A stretch of DNA of 64,000 nt, taken from assembly GCA_021831035.1 (NCBI GenBank), contig JAKBNL010000011.1:1-64000 (forward strand), in the 5' to 3' direction. Below, piece after piece: positions 53,110-61,187 of this stretch. The position numbers and the translations under genes are program-made. The notes under the pieces are model-generated. The model had not been told where the DNA came from, did no database searches, and saw only the letters and a program-made list of their open reading frames with translations. The stretch is from Actinomycetes bacterium. Lineage in GTDB: Bacteria; Actinomycetota; Acidimicrobiia; Acidimicrobiales; RAAP-2. Numbering within the stretch: the stretch's first letter is position 1; every line of letters starts with the position of its first letter.

Positions 53110-54104
53110 CCGAGACCCGCGTGCACTTCTACCAGGTCGGCAGCTTCGCGGTGGGTAACCGGCTGCTCTCCGACGCCGACCGCACGGTCCAGGCGAGCCC
53201 CGAGCGCACCAACTCGCTCGACGCGGGCCATCGGGCCTGCCAGGGGTGCGGCGAGGCGCTCGGCGCCCGCTACGCGCTCGACGCGGCGATGCGCGCCACC
53301 GGGGGCCGCCTGGTCGCGGTGAACGCCACGGGCTGCCTCGAGGTCTTCTCGACCCCGTTCCCCGAGACGTCCTGGCGCATCGCGTGGCTGCACTCCCTCT
53401 TCGGCAACGCGCCGGCCGTCGCCACGGGCGTGGCCGCGGCGATGCGCGCCAAGGGCCGCGACGACGTGCGCGTCGTGGGTCAGGCCGGCGACGGCGGGAC
53501 CGTGGACATCGGCTTCGGGACGCTCTCGGGACTGTTCGAGCGCAACGACGACGTCCTGTTCATCTGCTACGACAACGAGGGCTACATGAACACCGGCGTC
53601 CAGCGCTCGGCGGCGACGCCCCCGACGGCCCGCACCGCCACCAGCGAGGCGCTCGGCGCGGACCCGGGCAACGTCTTCGGCCAGGGCAAGGACCTGCCGC
53701 GCCTGGCCATGGCCCACGACATCCCCTACGTCGCGACGGCCACCGTCGCGGACCTGCACGACTTAGAGCGCAAGGTCGAGCGCGCGATGACCTTCCGCGG
53801 GGCGCGCTACCTGCACGTGCTGGTCCCCTGCCCCCTGGGCTGGGGGGCCGCGTCGGCCGACACCGTGCGCCTGGCGCGCCTCGCCGCCGAGAGCGGCTTC
53901 TTCCCCGTCTTCGAGGCCGAGCACGGCGTCGTCACCGGGGTGCGGCGCATCCGCCGGCGCGTCGGGGTCGAGGAGTACCTGCGGCCCCAGCGTCGCTTCG
54001 CCCACCTCTTCGCCGGAGAGGGTCGGCCCGACCTCGTCGCCCGGCTCCAGGCCCTCGCCGACGCGAACATCCAGCGCTACGGGCTCGCCCCCGAGGAGGA
54101 GTGA
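53106..54104 (+). CDS. 2-oxoacid:acceptor oxidoreductase, beta subunit (ThDP-binding)
   Basis: A 332-residue PorB-type subunit. The cluster-binding CQGCGEALGARY and NATGCLEVFSTPFP, the ThDP/Mg motif GQAGDGGTVDIGFGTLSG and YDNEGYMNTGVQRSAATP are present, with GQGKDLP later. It binds ThDP and a [4Fe-4S] cluster. The EGYMNTG..RS(G/A)ATP pattern is shared with pyruvate synthases. The ATG overlaps the alpha stop, and its own TGA overlaps the next ATG. Confidence 0.93.
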   Translation: MTETRVHFYQVGSFAVGNRLLSDADRTVQASPERTNSLDAGHRACQGCGEALGARYALDAAMRATGGRLVAVNATGCLEVFSTPFPETSWRIAWLHSLFGNAPAVATGVAAAMRAKGRDDVRVVGQAGDGGTVDIGFGTLSGLFERNDDVLFICYDNEGYMNTGVQRSAATPPTARTATSEALGADPGNVFGQGKDLPRLAMAHDIPYVATATVADLHDLERKVERAMTFRGARYLHVLVPCPLGWGAASADTVRLARLAAESGFFPVFEAEHGVVTGVRRIRRRVGVEEYLRPQRRFAHLFAGEGRPDLVARLQALADANIQRYGLAPEEE

Positions 54105-55726
54105 TGGATAGGCCCTTCGCGATCACCCTGCCCGTCGGCTCGAGCCGGGCCAACCACACCGGCTCGTGGCGGGTCGAGCGGCCCGTCTACGTCGACCGGC
54201 TCCCCCCGTGCAACGACGCCTGCCCCGCCGGGGAGAACATCCAGGGCTGGCTCTACCACGCCGAGTCGGGCGACTACGCGACGGCCTGGGCGACCCTGGT
54301 CGAGGAGAACCCGCTGCCGGCGATCATGGGCCGGGTCTGCTTCCACCCCTGCGAGACGGCGTGCAATCGCGTGCGCGTCGACGAGGCCGTCGGCATCAAC
54401 GCCGTCGAGCGCTTCCTCGGCGACACGGCCATCGCCCGCGGCTGGCGGCTGCCCGAGCCGGGACCCGACACGGGTCGTCGGGTCCTCGTCGTGGGCGCCG
54501 GCCCCGCCGGCCTCTCGGCGACCTACCACCTGCGCCGCGCCGGGCACGCCGTGACCCTGGTCGACGGGGCGTCACGGCTCGGGGGGATGTTGCGCTACGG
54601 CATCCCCGCCTACCGACTGCCGCGCCAGGTGCTCGACGCCGAGGTCGGCCGGATCCTCGAGATGGGCGTCGAGGTCGTCCTCGGCCGCTCCGTCGACGAC
54701 ATCGCCGCCGCCCGCGACGAGCTGGGCGCCGACGCCGTCTTCCTCGCCGTGGGCGCCCAGCTGGGCCGTCGGGTGTCGATCCCGGCGGGTGACTCCGCCA
54801 AGGTGATTGACGCGGTGACGTTCCTGCACCGGGTGGCCGAGGACGACCCGCCCCTGCTCGGCCGACGCGTCGTCGTCTACGGCGGCGGCGACACGGCCCT
54901 CGACGCGGCCCGCACGGCGCGCCGCCTCGGGGCGACCGACGCGACCATCGTCTATCGGCGCAACCGCGCCAAGATGCCGGCCCACGCCGAGGAGGTCGAG
55001 CAGGCCCTCGGCGAGGGGGTCACGGTGCGCTGGCTCTCGACCATCGAGCGCTTCGAGGGCGAGCGGCTCCTGATCGAGAAGATGGCGCTCAACGCCGAGG
55101 GGTTCCCCGAGCCCACCGGCGAGCTCGAGGAGCTCGACGCCGACGCCCTGGTGCTGGCCCTCGGCCAGGACACCGACCTGTCCCTCCTCGAGGGCAGCGA
55201 GGTCCACGTGGCCGACGGCGTGGTGCCGGTCGCCGAGTCGATGATGACCGACGTCCCGGGCGTCTTCGCCGGCGGGGACGCGGCGCCCTCGGACCGTACC
55301 GCCACCGTCGCCGTCGGCCACGGCAAGCGGGCCGCCCGCGGCATCGACGCCTACCTCGCCGGTCGGGCGTTCGAGCGCCCGGCGCGCCACGCGCTCGCCG
55401 CGTTCGAGCGGCTCAACACCTGGTACTACGCCGACGCCCCGCGCACGCACCGACCCGAGCTCGAGCGCGTCCGCCGCCAGACCAACTTCGAAGAGGTCGT
55501 CGGCGGGCTGACCGAGGACAACGCCCTCTTCGAGGCCCGTCGCTGCCTATCGTGCGGAAACTGCTTCGAGTGCGACAACTGCTTCGGGGTCTGCCCCGAC
55601 AACGCGGTGATCAAGCTCGGCTCCGGTAACCGCTACGAGATCGACTACGACTACTGCAAGGGGTGCGGGATCTGCGTGACGGAGTGCCCCAGCGGCGCCA
55701 TCGAGATGGTCCCCGAGCGGATCTGA
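54104..55726 (+). CDS. NAD(P)H/FAD oxidoreductase fused to a two-cluster ferredoxin (GltD/PadH-like plus PorD)
   Basis: A 540-residue electron-transfer subunit with three parts. Residues about 35-90 are a GltD/DPYD-type Fe-S helical domain (CNDACPAGENIQGW and CFHPCETACNR). Residues about 125-425 bind FAD (VVGAGPAGLSAT) and NAD(P)H (YGGGDTALDAART). The C-terminus is a 2x[4Fe-4S] ferredoxin (CLSCGNCFECDNC, CKGCGICVTECP). This resembles PadH of phenylglyoxylate:NAD+ oxidoreductase with the delta ferredoxin fused on, so the operon probably couples 2-oxoacid oxidation to NAD(P)+. Confidence 0.88.
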   Translation: MDRPFAITLPVGSSRANHTGSWRVERPVYVDRLPPCNDACPAGENIQGWLYHAESGDYATAWATLVEENPLPAIMGRVCFHPCETACNRVRVDEAVGINAVERFLGDTAIARGWRLPEPGPDTGRRVLVVGAGPAGLSATYHLRRAGHAVTLVDGASRLGGMLRYGIPAYRLPRQVLDAEVGRILEMGVEVVLGRSVDDIAAARDELGADAVFLAVGAQLGRRVSIPAGDSAKVIDAVTFLHRVAEDDPPLLGRRVVVYGGGDTALDAARTARRLGATDATIVYRRNRAKMPAHAEEVEQALGEGVTVRWLSTIERFEGERLLIEKMALNAEGFPEPTGELEELDADALVLALGQDTDLSLLEGSEVHVADGVVPVAESMMTDVPGVFAGGDAAPSDRTATVAVGHGKRAARGIDAYLAGRAFERPARHALAAFERLNTWYYADAPRTHRPELERVRRQTNFEEVVGGLTEDNALFEARRCLSCGNCFECDNCFGVCPDNAVIKLGSGNRYEIDYDYCKGCGICVTECPSGAIEMVPERI

Positions 55727-55754
55727 GACGACGCGTCGGGAGGCCGGCGGGCGC

Positions 55755-55771
55755 GACGCCGCTAGGGCGTC
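55755..55771. terminator. Small hairpin between the oxidoreductase operon and the convergent lldD-like gene
   Basis: GACGCC-GCTAG-GGCGTC, a 6-base-pair stem with a 5-base loop, sits across the end of the 43-base gap and the lldD stop codon. No T run. It may help separate the two converging transcripts. Confidence 0.25.
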
Positions 55772-56936
55772 ACCCCTCGACGAGGGCGTCGGGGGAGGCG
55801 TCGGCGACGTCGGCCAGGCCCGTCAAGCCCATCGTCACGGCGATCTCCTCGCGCATCACCCGCAGCACGTGGGCGACGCCGCGCTCGCCACGGGCCGCGA
55901 CCGCGTAGGCCCAGGCCCGCCCGACCATCACCGCGCGCGCACCCCGGGCGAGCGCCTTCATCACGTCGAGGCCGCTACGCACCCCACCGTCCATGAGGAC
56001 CTCGGCCCGCCCGTCCACGACCTCGACGATCCGGGGCAGCGCCTCGATGGTCGAGGGGACCGAGTCGAGCTGACGGCCGCCGTGGTTGGAGACGATGAGG
56101 CCGTCCACCCCGCGCGCCACCGCCTCGCGGGCGTCGTCGGGGTCGAGGATGCCCTTGAGGACCAGGGGCCCGGGCCAGTGGGCGCGCACCCAGTCGATGT
56201 CGGCCCAGGTGACCGTGGGGTCGAACTGGCCGGCCACCCACGACTGGAAGTCGCTCGGGACGGCCGCCGAGCCCATGACGGCCGCCAGGTTGCCGAAGGT
56301 GAGGGGCCGACCCGCGACGGCCACGTCGCGCACCCACGCGGGGTGGGCGGCGACGTCCAGGCCGCGCCGCGCCGTGGCGAGCCGACCGGGTCGGCCCGAG
56401 ACCCCGTTGCGCGCGTCGCGGTAGCGCTGGCCCACCACCGGCAGGTCGACCGTGAGGACGAGCACCGGCACCCCCACCGCGGTCGCGCGAGCCATCAGCG
56501 CCTCGGCGACACCCCGGTCCCGCATGACGTAGAGCTGGAACCACGGCGCCGCCCCGCTGGCCGCGGCGACCTCCTCGAGGTCGCACACCGACAGGGTCGA
56601 CTCACAAAAGGCCACCCCCGCCGCGACCGCGGCCCGCGCGGCCTGGGCCTCGGCCCGCCGGGCCATGAGCCCGGCGAAGCCGACCGGGGCCAGCACCACC
56701 GGCATCGACAGACTCTGACCGAGCACGGTGGTCGCCGTGTTGCGCGTCGAGACGTCGCGCAGGACCCGCTGGCGGAAGTGCAGGGCCGCCAGGTCGGCCA
56801 CGTTGGCGGCCATCGTGGCCTCGGCGAAGGCCCCGCCGTCGAGGTAGTCGAAGATCTGTCGGGGCAGGCGACGGCGCGCCCGGGCGCGGTAGTCCATGAC
56901 CGACGCCGGCACGAGGTTCAGGCTGCGCTCGACCAC
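55770..56936 (-). CDS. lldD: FMN-dependent L-lactate dehydrogenase (LldD-like alpha-hydroxyacid dehydrogenase)
   Basis: A 388-residue FMN-dependent TIM barrel of the lactate/mandelate/glycolate dehydrogenase family. FDYLDGGAFAE, LSMPVVLAPVGFAGL, PWFQLYVMRDRG, LVLTVDLPVVGQRYRDARNG and the catalytic His in SNHGGRQLD are present; it follows E. coli LldD closely in length and motif order. It oxidises L-lactate to pyruvate at the membrane with quinone as likely acceptor; mandelate dehydrogenases share this fold. CATAAT (56943-56948) lies 6 bases before the GTG. Confidence 0.88.
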   Translation of the reverse strand: MVERSLNLVPASVMDYRARARRRLPRQIFDYLDGGAFAEATMAANVADLAALHFRQRVLRDVSTRNTATTVLGQSLSMPVVLAPVGFAGLMARRAEAQAARAAVAAGVAFCESTLSVCDLEEVAAASGAAPWFQLYVMRDRGVAEALMARATAVGVPVLVLTVDLPVVGQRYRDARNGVSGRPGRLATARRGLDVAAHPAWVRDVAVAGRPLTFGNLAAVMGSAAVPSDFQSWVAGQFDPTVTWADIDWVRAHWPGPLVLKGILDPDDAREAVARGVDGLIVSNHGGRQLDSVPSTIEALPRIVEVVDGRAEVLMDGGVRSGLDVMKALARGARAVMVGRAWAYAVAARGERGVAHVLRVMREEIAVTMGLTGLADVADASPDALVEG

Positions 56937-57056
56937 CGGCTCATTATGGCCCCGCCCGCGGCCCCCGCCGCCGAGGCGGCGCCCCTCGGGTGAAGGACGG
57001 CCCCGGAGCCGGCGCCGTTCGCCAGCCCCCCGGTCGTGGCGCGGCGTCCGCTCGCC

Positions 57057-57551
57057 TCAGGCGTCACACCCCAGGGCCCTCGCGTACTGGGCGAAGGGCT
57101 CCTCGTAGAGGGAGACGGCCGAGGGGTTCGAGCGCGCCAGGTCGAACTCGAAGCGGCCGTCCCGGTACGCCCAGTAGTCCACGAGATCGGTCCCGCTGAT
57201 GCGGTACGCGACCCTCCACCAGCCGTGCCCGATCGCGGTGGCGCCGAGGATCGTGGCGTGCCCGGGCGGATCGGGGCAGAGGCGATGGCGTCGGACGTAG
57301 GCGGCCCGCGAGATCACCCGTCGACTCGCCGGGTCGAAGTAGGAGTAGGCAGCACCGTCGCGCCCCGCCGCGTAGTCGGCGTTGAAGGCGGTCGCGTCGG
57401 CGCGCAGGCGCGCCGCGGTCTCGGGCTCGCTCCCGGGGCGCCCGGGTGCGTGCCCCCCGGTGGCGACGATCACGCCTCCCCCGACGAGCGCGAGGGCCAC
57501 GGCCCACGGGGCGTAGCGCGCCGGGTACGGCCGACCTCGACGGTGACGCAT
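57057..57551 (-). CDS. Membrane-anchored or secreted protein of unknown function
   Basis: A 164-residue protein with a basic N-terminus (MRHRRGRPYPARYAPW), one hydrophobic helix (about 17-34) and an extracytoplasmic domain of about 125 residues. Predicted order helix then beta strands (TAFNADYAAGRDGAAYSYFD, WWRVAYRISGTDLVDYWAYR) suggests an NTF2-like fold. The two Cys (RLCPDPP and LGCDA) could pair outside. A GGGAGGGAG site directly before the ATG supports the start. Confidence 0.65.
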   Translation of the reverse strand: MRHRRGRPYPARYAPWAVALALVGGGVIVATGGHAPGRPGSEPETAARLRADATAFNADYAAGRDGAAYSYFDPASRRVISRAAYVRRHRLCPDPPGHATILGATAIGHGWWRVAYRISGTDLVDYWAYRDGRFEFDLARSNPSAVSLYEEPFAQYARALGCDA

Positions 57552-58025
57552 CTCCCTCCCGCTCGGTGGGCCCACGGTACCCGACGCGTGGCCACGCTCG
57601 TCCCTGCGGTTCCCTTCGCGACCCGCCCACCGAGGGGTGCGGCGCACGTCGGACCTCATCCGGCGGCGCCCCGACCCGTGGAGGGTCGATCGCCGCTCGT
57701 CGAACCGGTCGCTCGTGAGACCGTGAGGACGTCGAGGGCCACTCGCCTCGCGGGACCGCCGATCGCCGTGGTCTCGGGTGATCCCACCCGCGTCCGCGGA
57801 CTCGGGTCCGGGCAACCCGGACACGACCTCATCGGGCGGCTCGACCTCGCGCCTCGCGCGGGGCGTGTCGAGCGACGCGAGGGCCACCCCCCGAGCGGAG
57901 CCCGGCCCGGGTCCCTCCCCTCCCGGGATGGGGATCGGCGCCCGGGTGTCGCTCGAGGTGACCGAGCCCCGTGGACCGCGGCCCGGGCGACCGGCTCGCC
58001 GGAGACCCGTGTGTAACGTCGGGGC
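57552..58025. other. 474-base gap without a recognised gene
   Basis: Both strands give only Arg/Pro/Gly-rich translations with no conserved motif or credible ribosome-binding site. The only clear element is the TAACGT hexamer at 58014-58019, 6 bases before the GTG of the following oxidoreductase. Such long spacers are absent from the left 48 kb. Confidence 0.5.
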
Positions 58026-59564
58026 GTGGCGGGGGCCGACGAGTACGACGTGATCGTCGTGGGGGCGGGGCACAACGCGCTCACGTGTGCCGGCTACCTC
58101 GCTCGCGCGGGCGTGCGCGTGCTGGTGCTCGAAGGGCGCGAGGACGTCGGCGGCGACACGGCGACCGAGGAGTTGACCCTGCCCGGGTGGCTCCACGACA
58201 CGTGCTCGAGCGCTCACGTCGTCATCCAGTCCAACCCCCTGATCGCCCGGGACGAGCTCGACCTCGTGTCGAGCTACGGACTGCGCTACCTCGTGACCGA
58301 CCCGGCCGTGGTGGTGCCCCTCGACGACGACGACTCCCTCGTCGTCCACCCCGATCCGGCACGCACCGCTGACGAGCTCGGTCGCTTCTCGGCGCGCGAC
58401 GCCCGCGCCCTGCTCACCCTGCTCGAGGAGTGGGAGTCGGGGTTGCGCGTCGCCCACGCCCACCACCAGGCCGGACTCGACCTGTCGGACCGCGACCTCG
58501 CGCGCCGCTACGAGCGCCTGCGCGCCCGCAGCGCCTGGGAGGTCGTCCACGAGACCTTCGAGCACGAGGCCGTACGCCAGGCCCTGATGTGGCTGAGTTT
58601 CGCCACCATCCAGCCCCCGCGCCGCCCGGGCACCGGTGCCCTGCCCGCCGCCATCATCTCCGGACGCATCCGCTCGGGGTGGACGACACCGGTCGGGGGT
58701 TCCCGGGCGCTGCCCGACGCCCTGGTGCGCCAGATTCGCGCCCACCGAGGTGACGTGAAGTGTGACGCCTGGATCGAACGGTTCCTCGTCGACGGCGGAC
58801 GCTGCGTCGGGGTGGAGACACGCGACGGGCGGCGCTATCGCGCGCGCCGCGCCGTCGTCTCGAGCGCTCACGTCGTGACCCTGGACCGCGCGCTCGACGG
58901 AGTGTCCACGGCGGTGGCGGCGGCCGCGGCGCGGTGGCGACCGGGCCTGTCGGTCTTCGCCGTCCACTTCGCGCTCTCCGCGCACCCGACCTACCCCCAC
59001 GCGACGGGGCGACGGCCAGCGGTCGCCGGTGCCCTCGGCTCCCCCGCCGGCCTCGACCGCCAGGTCGCCGCCGCCCTCGAGGGTCGGGTCGACCTCTCGG
59101 ACCCGTGGATCTTGATCGTCGACTCGACCCTCGTCGACCCGGGACGAGCGCCGGGCGCGGTCCTCAAGTTCCTCACCATCGCGCCCGAACTGCACGAGGG
59201 ACGCCCGTGGGACGACGCGGCTACCGCCCGCTACGCCGAGCGTCTGCTCGACCTCGCCCGCCAGCGTGTCGCGGGACTGGACGACGCCCACATCCTCGCC
59301 CGGCGGGCCGAGTCACCGACCTCCATCGCCGCGCACAACCTCGCCAATCTGGGTGGCTCCTGTCACGGCGGCGAGTTCCACCTCGACGACGGGTCGATCG
59401 AGCCGGGCTGGCGCGACGTGCGCACCGACGTCGCGGGTCTCTACCTCACCGGCTCGACGACCCACCCCGGTGGGTCCGTGTCGGGACGTCCCGGGAGGAA
59501 CAGCGCGCGCGTCGTCCTCGAGGACCTCGGGATCGACCCGTCGGGCGTGATGTCGACGCCGTGA
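58026..59564 (+). CDS. CrtI/PYROXD2-like NAD(P)/FAD-dependent oxidoreductase
   Basis: A 512-residue flavoprotein related to phytoene desaturases. The N-terminal FAD loop VVGAGHNALTCAGYLARAG and GREDVGGD, and the C-terminal LYLTGSTTHPGGSVSGRPGR FAD-closing motif, are those of the phytoene dehydrogenase-related (PYROXD2) group, in which GHNAL replaces GIGGL of true CrtI. Carotenoid genes are not seen nearby. It overlaps the ICMT-like gene by 4 bases, so the two act together. Confidence 0.85.
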   Translation: MAGADEYDVIVVGAGHNALTCAGYLARAGVRVLVLEGREDVGGDTATEELTLPGWLHDTCSSAHVVIQSNPLIARDELDLVSSYGLRYLVTDPAVVVPLDDDDSLVVHPDPARTADELGRFSARDARALLTLLEEWESGLRVAHAHHQAGLDLSDRDLARRYERLRARSAWEVVHETFEHEAVRQALMWLSFATIQPPRRPGTGALPAAIISGRIRSGWTTPVGGSRALPDALVRQIRAHRGDVKCDAWIERFLVDGGRCVGVETRDGRRYRARRAVVSSAHVVTLDRALDGVSTAVAAAAARWRPGLSVFAVHFALSAHPTYPHATGRRPAVAGALGSPAGLDRQVAAALEGRVDLSDPWILIVDSTLVDPGRAPGAVLKFLTIAPELHEGRPWDDAATARYAERLLDLARQRVAGLDDAHILARRAESPTSIAAHNLANLGGSCHGGEFHLDDGSIEPGWRDVRTDVAGLYLTGSTTHPGGSVSGRPGRNSARVVLEDLGIDPSGVMSTP

Positions 59565-60154
59565 CCGGCGTCGTGCGGGTGGTCGGACAGTCGAACGCGT
59601 GGTGGAGCGTCGCGTTCTACGTCACACTGGCGGTGTGGGTCGCGCTCGAGGCGAGCCGGGTGCGAACGACGCGCGAGAACGCGACCCGCACCGACCGCCA
59701 CAGTCGCTTCGCGGTGGCCTTCGGTGAGGTCCTCGGGTGGTCGATCGCGATCAACGGCCCCCACGTCGCCCCCGGGCTCACGTGGTCGGGGCGCGCGTGG
59801 GTCACCGTCGGACTGGTCGTCTGGTGGTGCGGGATCGCGCTGCGCGCGTGGTCGTTTCGCACGCTCGGGCGATACTTCACCTTCGTGGTCATGACCAGTG
59901 CCGATCAACCGGTGATCGAGGCGGGGCCGTACCGCTGGGTGCGCCACCCGAGCTACCTCGCGATCGAGCTGTGCATGGTCGGGGTAAGCCTGACGTTCTC
60001 CAACGCCCTCTCCGTCGTGGGCGCGAGTCTGGCGACCCTGGCCGGCCTCGTCGTGAGGATCCGGGTCGAGGAGGTGGCTCTGCGTACGGCCCTCGGCGAG
60101 CGCTACGACGACTTCTGTCGTTCGCGGCGACGGCTCGTGCCTTTCGTGTGGTGA
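59561..60154 (+). CDS. Isoprenylcysteine carboxyl methyltransferase-like membrane protein
   Basis: A 197-residue protein with about five helices. The C-terminal signature YFTFVVMTSADQPVIEAGPY followed by RWVRHPSYLA and RIRVEEVALRTALGERYDDF is the ICMT/PEMT (phospholipid-methyltransferase-like) SAM-binding core. Bacterial members methylate isoprenoid or lipid acids. Coupling to the CrtI-like enzyme suggests joint action on an isoprenoid substrate (inference). Confidence 0.82.
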   Translation: MTGVVRVVGQSNAWWSVAFYVTLAVWVALEASRVRTTRENATRTDRHSRFAVAFGEVLGWSIAINGPHVAPGLTWSGRAWVTVGLVVWWCGIALRAWSFRTLGRYFTFVVMTSADQPVIEAGPYRWVRHPSYLAIELCMVGVSLTFSNALSVVGASLATLAGLVVRIRVEEVALRTALGERYDDFCRSRRRLVPFVW

Positions 60155-60232
60155 CGTCCCCCGGTCGTTTGGCGCGCCCCCCACGGAGCCCCACCTCGGC
60201 GGGGTGACGAACGACTCGACCGCCGCCCGCGG

Positions 60233-60304
60233 TGCCCCCGGCAGGATTCGAACCTGCGCACACGGTTTAGGAAACCGATGCTCTATCCCCTGAGCTACGG
60301 GGGC
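60233..60304 (-). tRNA. tRNA-Arg (anticodon CCT)
   Basis: The reverse strand folds into a cloverleaf: acceptor GCCCCCG/CGGGGGC with discriminator A, D stem GCTC/GAGC, anticodon loop TTCCTAA, T arm GCAGG-TTCGAAT-CCTGC. The anticodon CCT reads AGG. The 3' CCA is not encoded (CCG follows), unlike tRNA-Gln in this window. The outermost anticodon-stem pair is T-T. Confidence 0.93.
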
Positions 60305-60309
60305 GGGAC

Positions 60310-60340
60310 TTCCGCGAGGAGTTCCGCGGAATATTCCGCG
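60310..60340. repeat. Three TTCCGCG repeats at 12-base period with a 16-base palindrome, upstream of tRNA-Arg
   Basis: TTCCGCG occurs at 60310, 60322 and 60334, exactly 12 bases apart. The last two form part of CGCGGAATATTCCGCG (60325-60340), a perfect palindrome. The array begins 6 bases upstream of the tRNA-Arg 5' end in its transcription direction, where a promoter or operator is expected. Confidence 0.6.
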
Positions 60341-60650
60341 CAAAAGCCGCTTTCAGACTACGCGAACCGGTCACCGGCGGGGTCCACGGCCCTTCGACGG
60401 GAGGACACATCTCCCACGGGATCCGACGCGGTGCGGCTAGGTCGGGGCGGCTGAATCGGTGTCCACCCGTGTCAACGGTCCGGTGTCACCGTTCCTGGCT
60501 CGTCGGGGCGTGACGACGCGGCGCGCCTTCAGCCCGTCGTCATCGGTGGCACCGGCGTGAGCCGTGGCATGTAGGGTGGCTGTACCGACTGGCCCAGACC
60601 CTGCCGACGCCGTACCGGACCGCTGGTCCGGGATCTAGCAGGGAGGGACC
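60341..60650. promoter_or_regulatory. 310-base intergenic region with likely promoter and 5'-UTR hairpin of the small membrane-protein operon
   Basis: No gene is visible. A TAGGGT hexamer (60572-60577) could be the -10 of the operon starting at 60651, giving a leader of about 70 bases. Within it, CCGGACC-GCT-GGTCCGG (60615-60631) is a perfect 7-base-pair hairpin ending 19 bases before the ATG. A strong AGGGAGG ribosome-binding site follows the hairpin. Confidence 0.45.
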
Positions 60651-60932
60651 ATGGGTCTACCAGGAATGGTACTCAGCGCCATCGCGGGCGTCGCGGGAGC
60701 GATTCTGTATTGGGCGATGACCGCACAGAGTTCGAGCACGATCCAGAGCCACGGCTTTCGCGGATCGACCGTGGGGGTGATCTTGATGATCGCCGGCGGG
60801 GTCGGATTCGTCGCGTCATTCATCATCTTTGCGATGTCGAAGCGCACGCCGTCGTCGCCGAGCCACTCGATCGACCGCACGACCGAGGACGAAGTTGGTG
60901 GCACCACCGAGCTGCACGAGCAGAGGAGCTAG
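60651..60932 (+). CDS. Small two-helix membrane protein (DUF6458-like)
   Basis: A 93-residue protein. Helix 1 (about 6-24), a short loop (QSSSTIQSHGFRGSTVG), helix 2 (about 42-62) and a polar acidic tail. The loop followed by GVILMIAGGVGFVASFIIF resembles the DUF6458 family of short actinobacterial membrane proteins, with extra length at the C-terminus. Strong Shine-Dalgarno site. Four bases separate it from the next tiny membrane gene. Confidence 0.7.
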   Translation: MGLPGMVLSAIAGVAGAILYWAMTAQSSSTIQSHGFRGSTVGVILMIAGGVGFVASFIIFAMSKRTPSSPSHSIDRTTEDEVGGTTELHEQRS

Positions 60933-60935
60933 TTC

Positions 60936-61091
60936 ATGATCATCCTTGGTGCAGTCCTCATGTTGATTGGATTCTTCGCCGCCATCTCGATCCTGTGGGT
61001 GATCGGGCTCATCCTCGTGATCGTCGGCGTGGTCCTGTGGATCATGGGATCTATGGGCCGCGCCGTGGGCGGGCGTCGCCACTACTTCTAA
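60936..61091 (+). CDS. DUF6131-like 51-residue membrane protein
   Basis: Read directly from the sequence: MIILGAVLMLIGFFAAISIL, then WVIGLILVIVGVVLWIMGSM, then GRAVGGRRHYF and TAA. Two tight hydrophobic helices and a short basic C-terminus ending in RRHYF match the DUF6131 family of actinobacteria. GAGGAG lies 8 bases before the ATG. Function unknown; the tandem arrangement with the preceding gene suggests a joint envelope role. Confidence 0.75.
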   Translation: MIILGAVLMLIGFFAAISILWVIGLILVIVGVVLWIMGSMGRAVGGRRHYF

Positions 61092-61139
61092 GACGGCCCG
61101 CCGTCACCCGGCTCGGGGGGTTCACCGGCCGCGTGGACC

Positions 61140-61187
61140 CGCGCTGCGCCCCGCCCCCGGCTCGGTCCGGGGGCGGGGCGCAGCGCG
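61140..61187. terminator. Very strong inverted repeat (21-base-pair stem) after the small membrane-protein operon
   Basis: GCGCTGCGCCCCGCCCCCGG (61141-61160) is followed by the loop CTCGGT and its exact reverse complement (61167-61186), with one further C-G pair outside. It lies 49 bases after the DUF6131 stop. There is no T tract, but in high-GC actinobacteria such hairpins often end transcription. Confidence 0.55.

Noticed and set aside
57057..59291. Minus-strand open frame of 744 codons
   Set aside because: It spans the antisense of the CrtI-like gene and a non-coding gap. Only the last 164 codons (from ATG 57551 with a ribosome-binding site) look like a protein.
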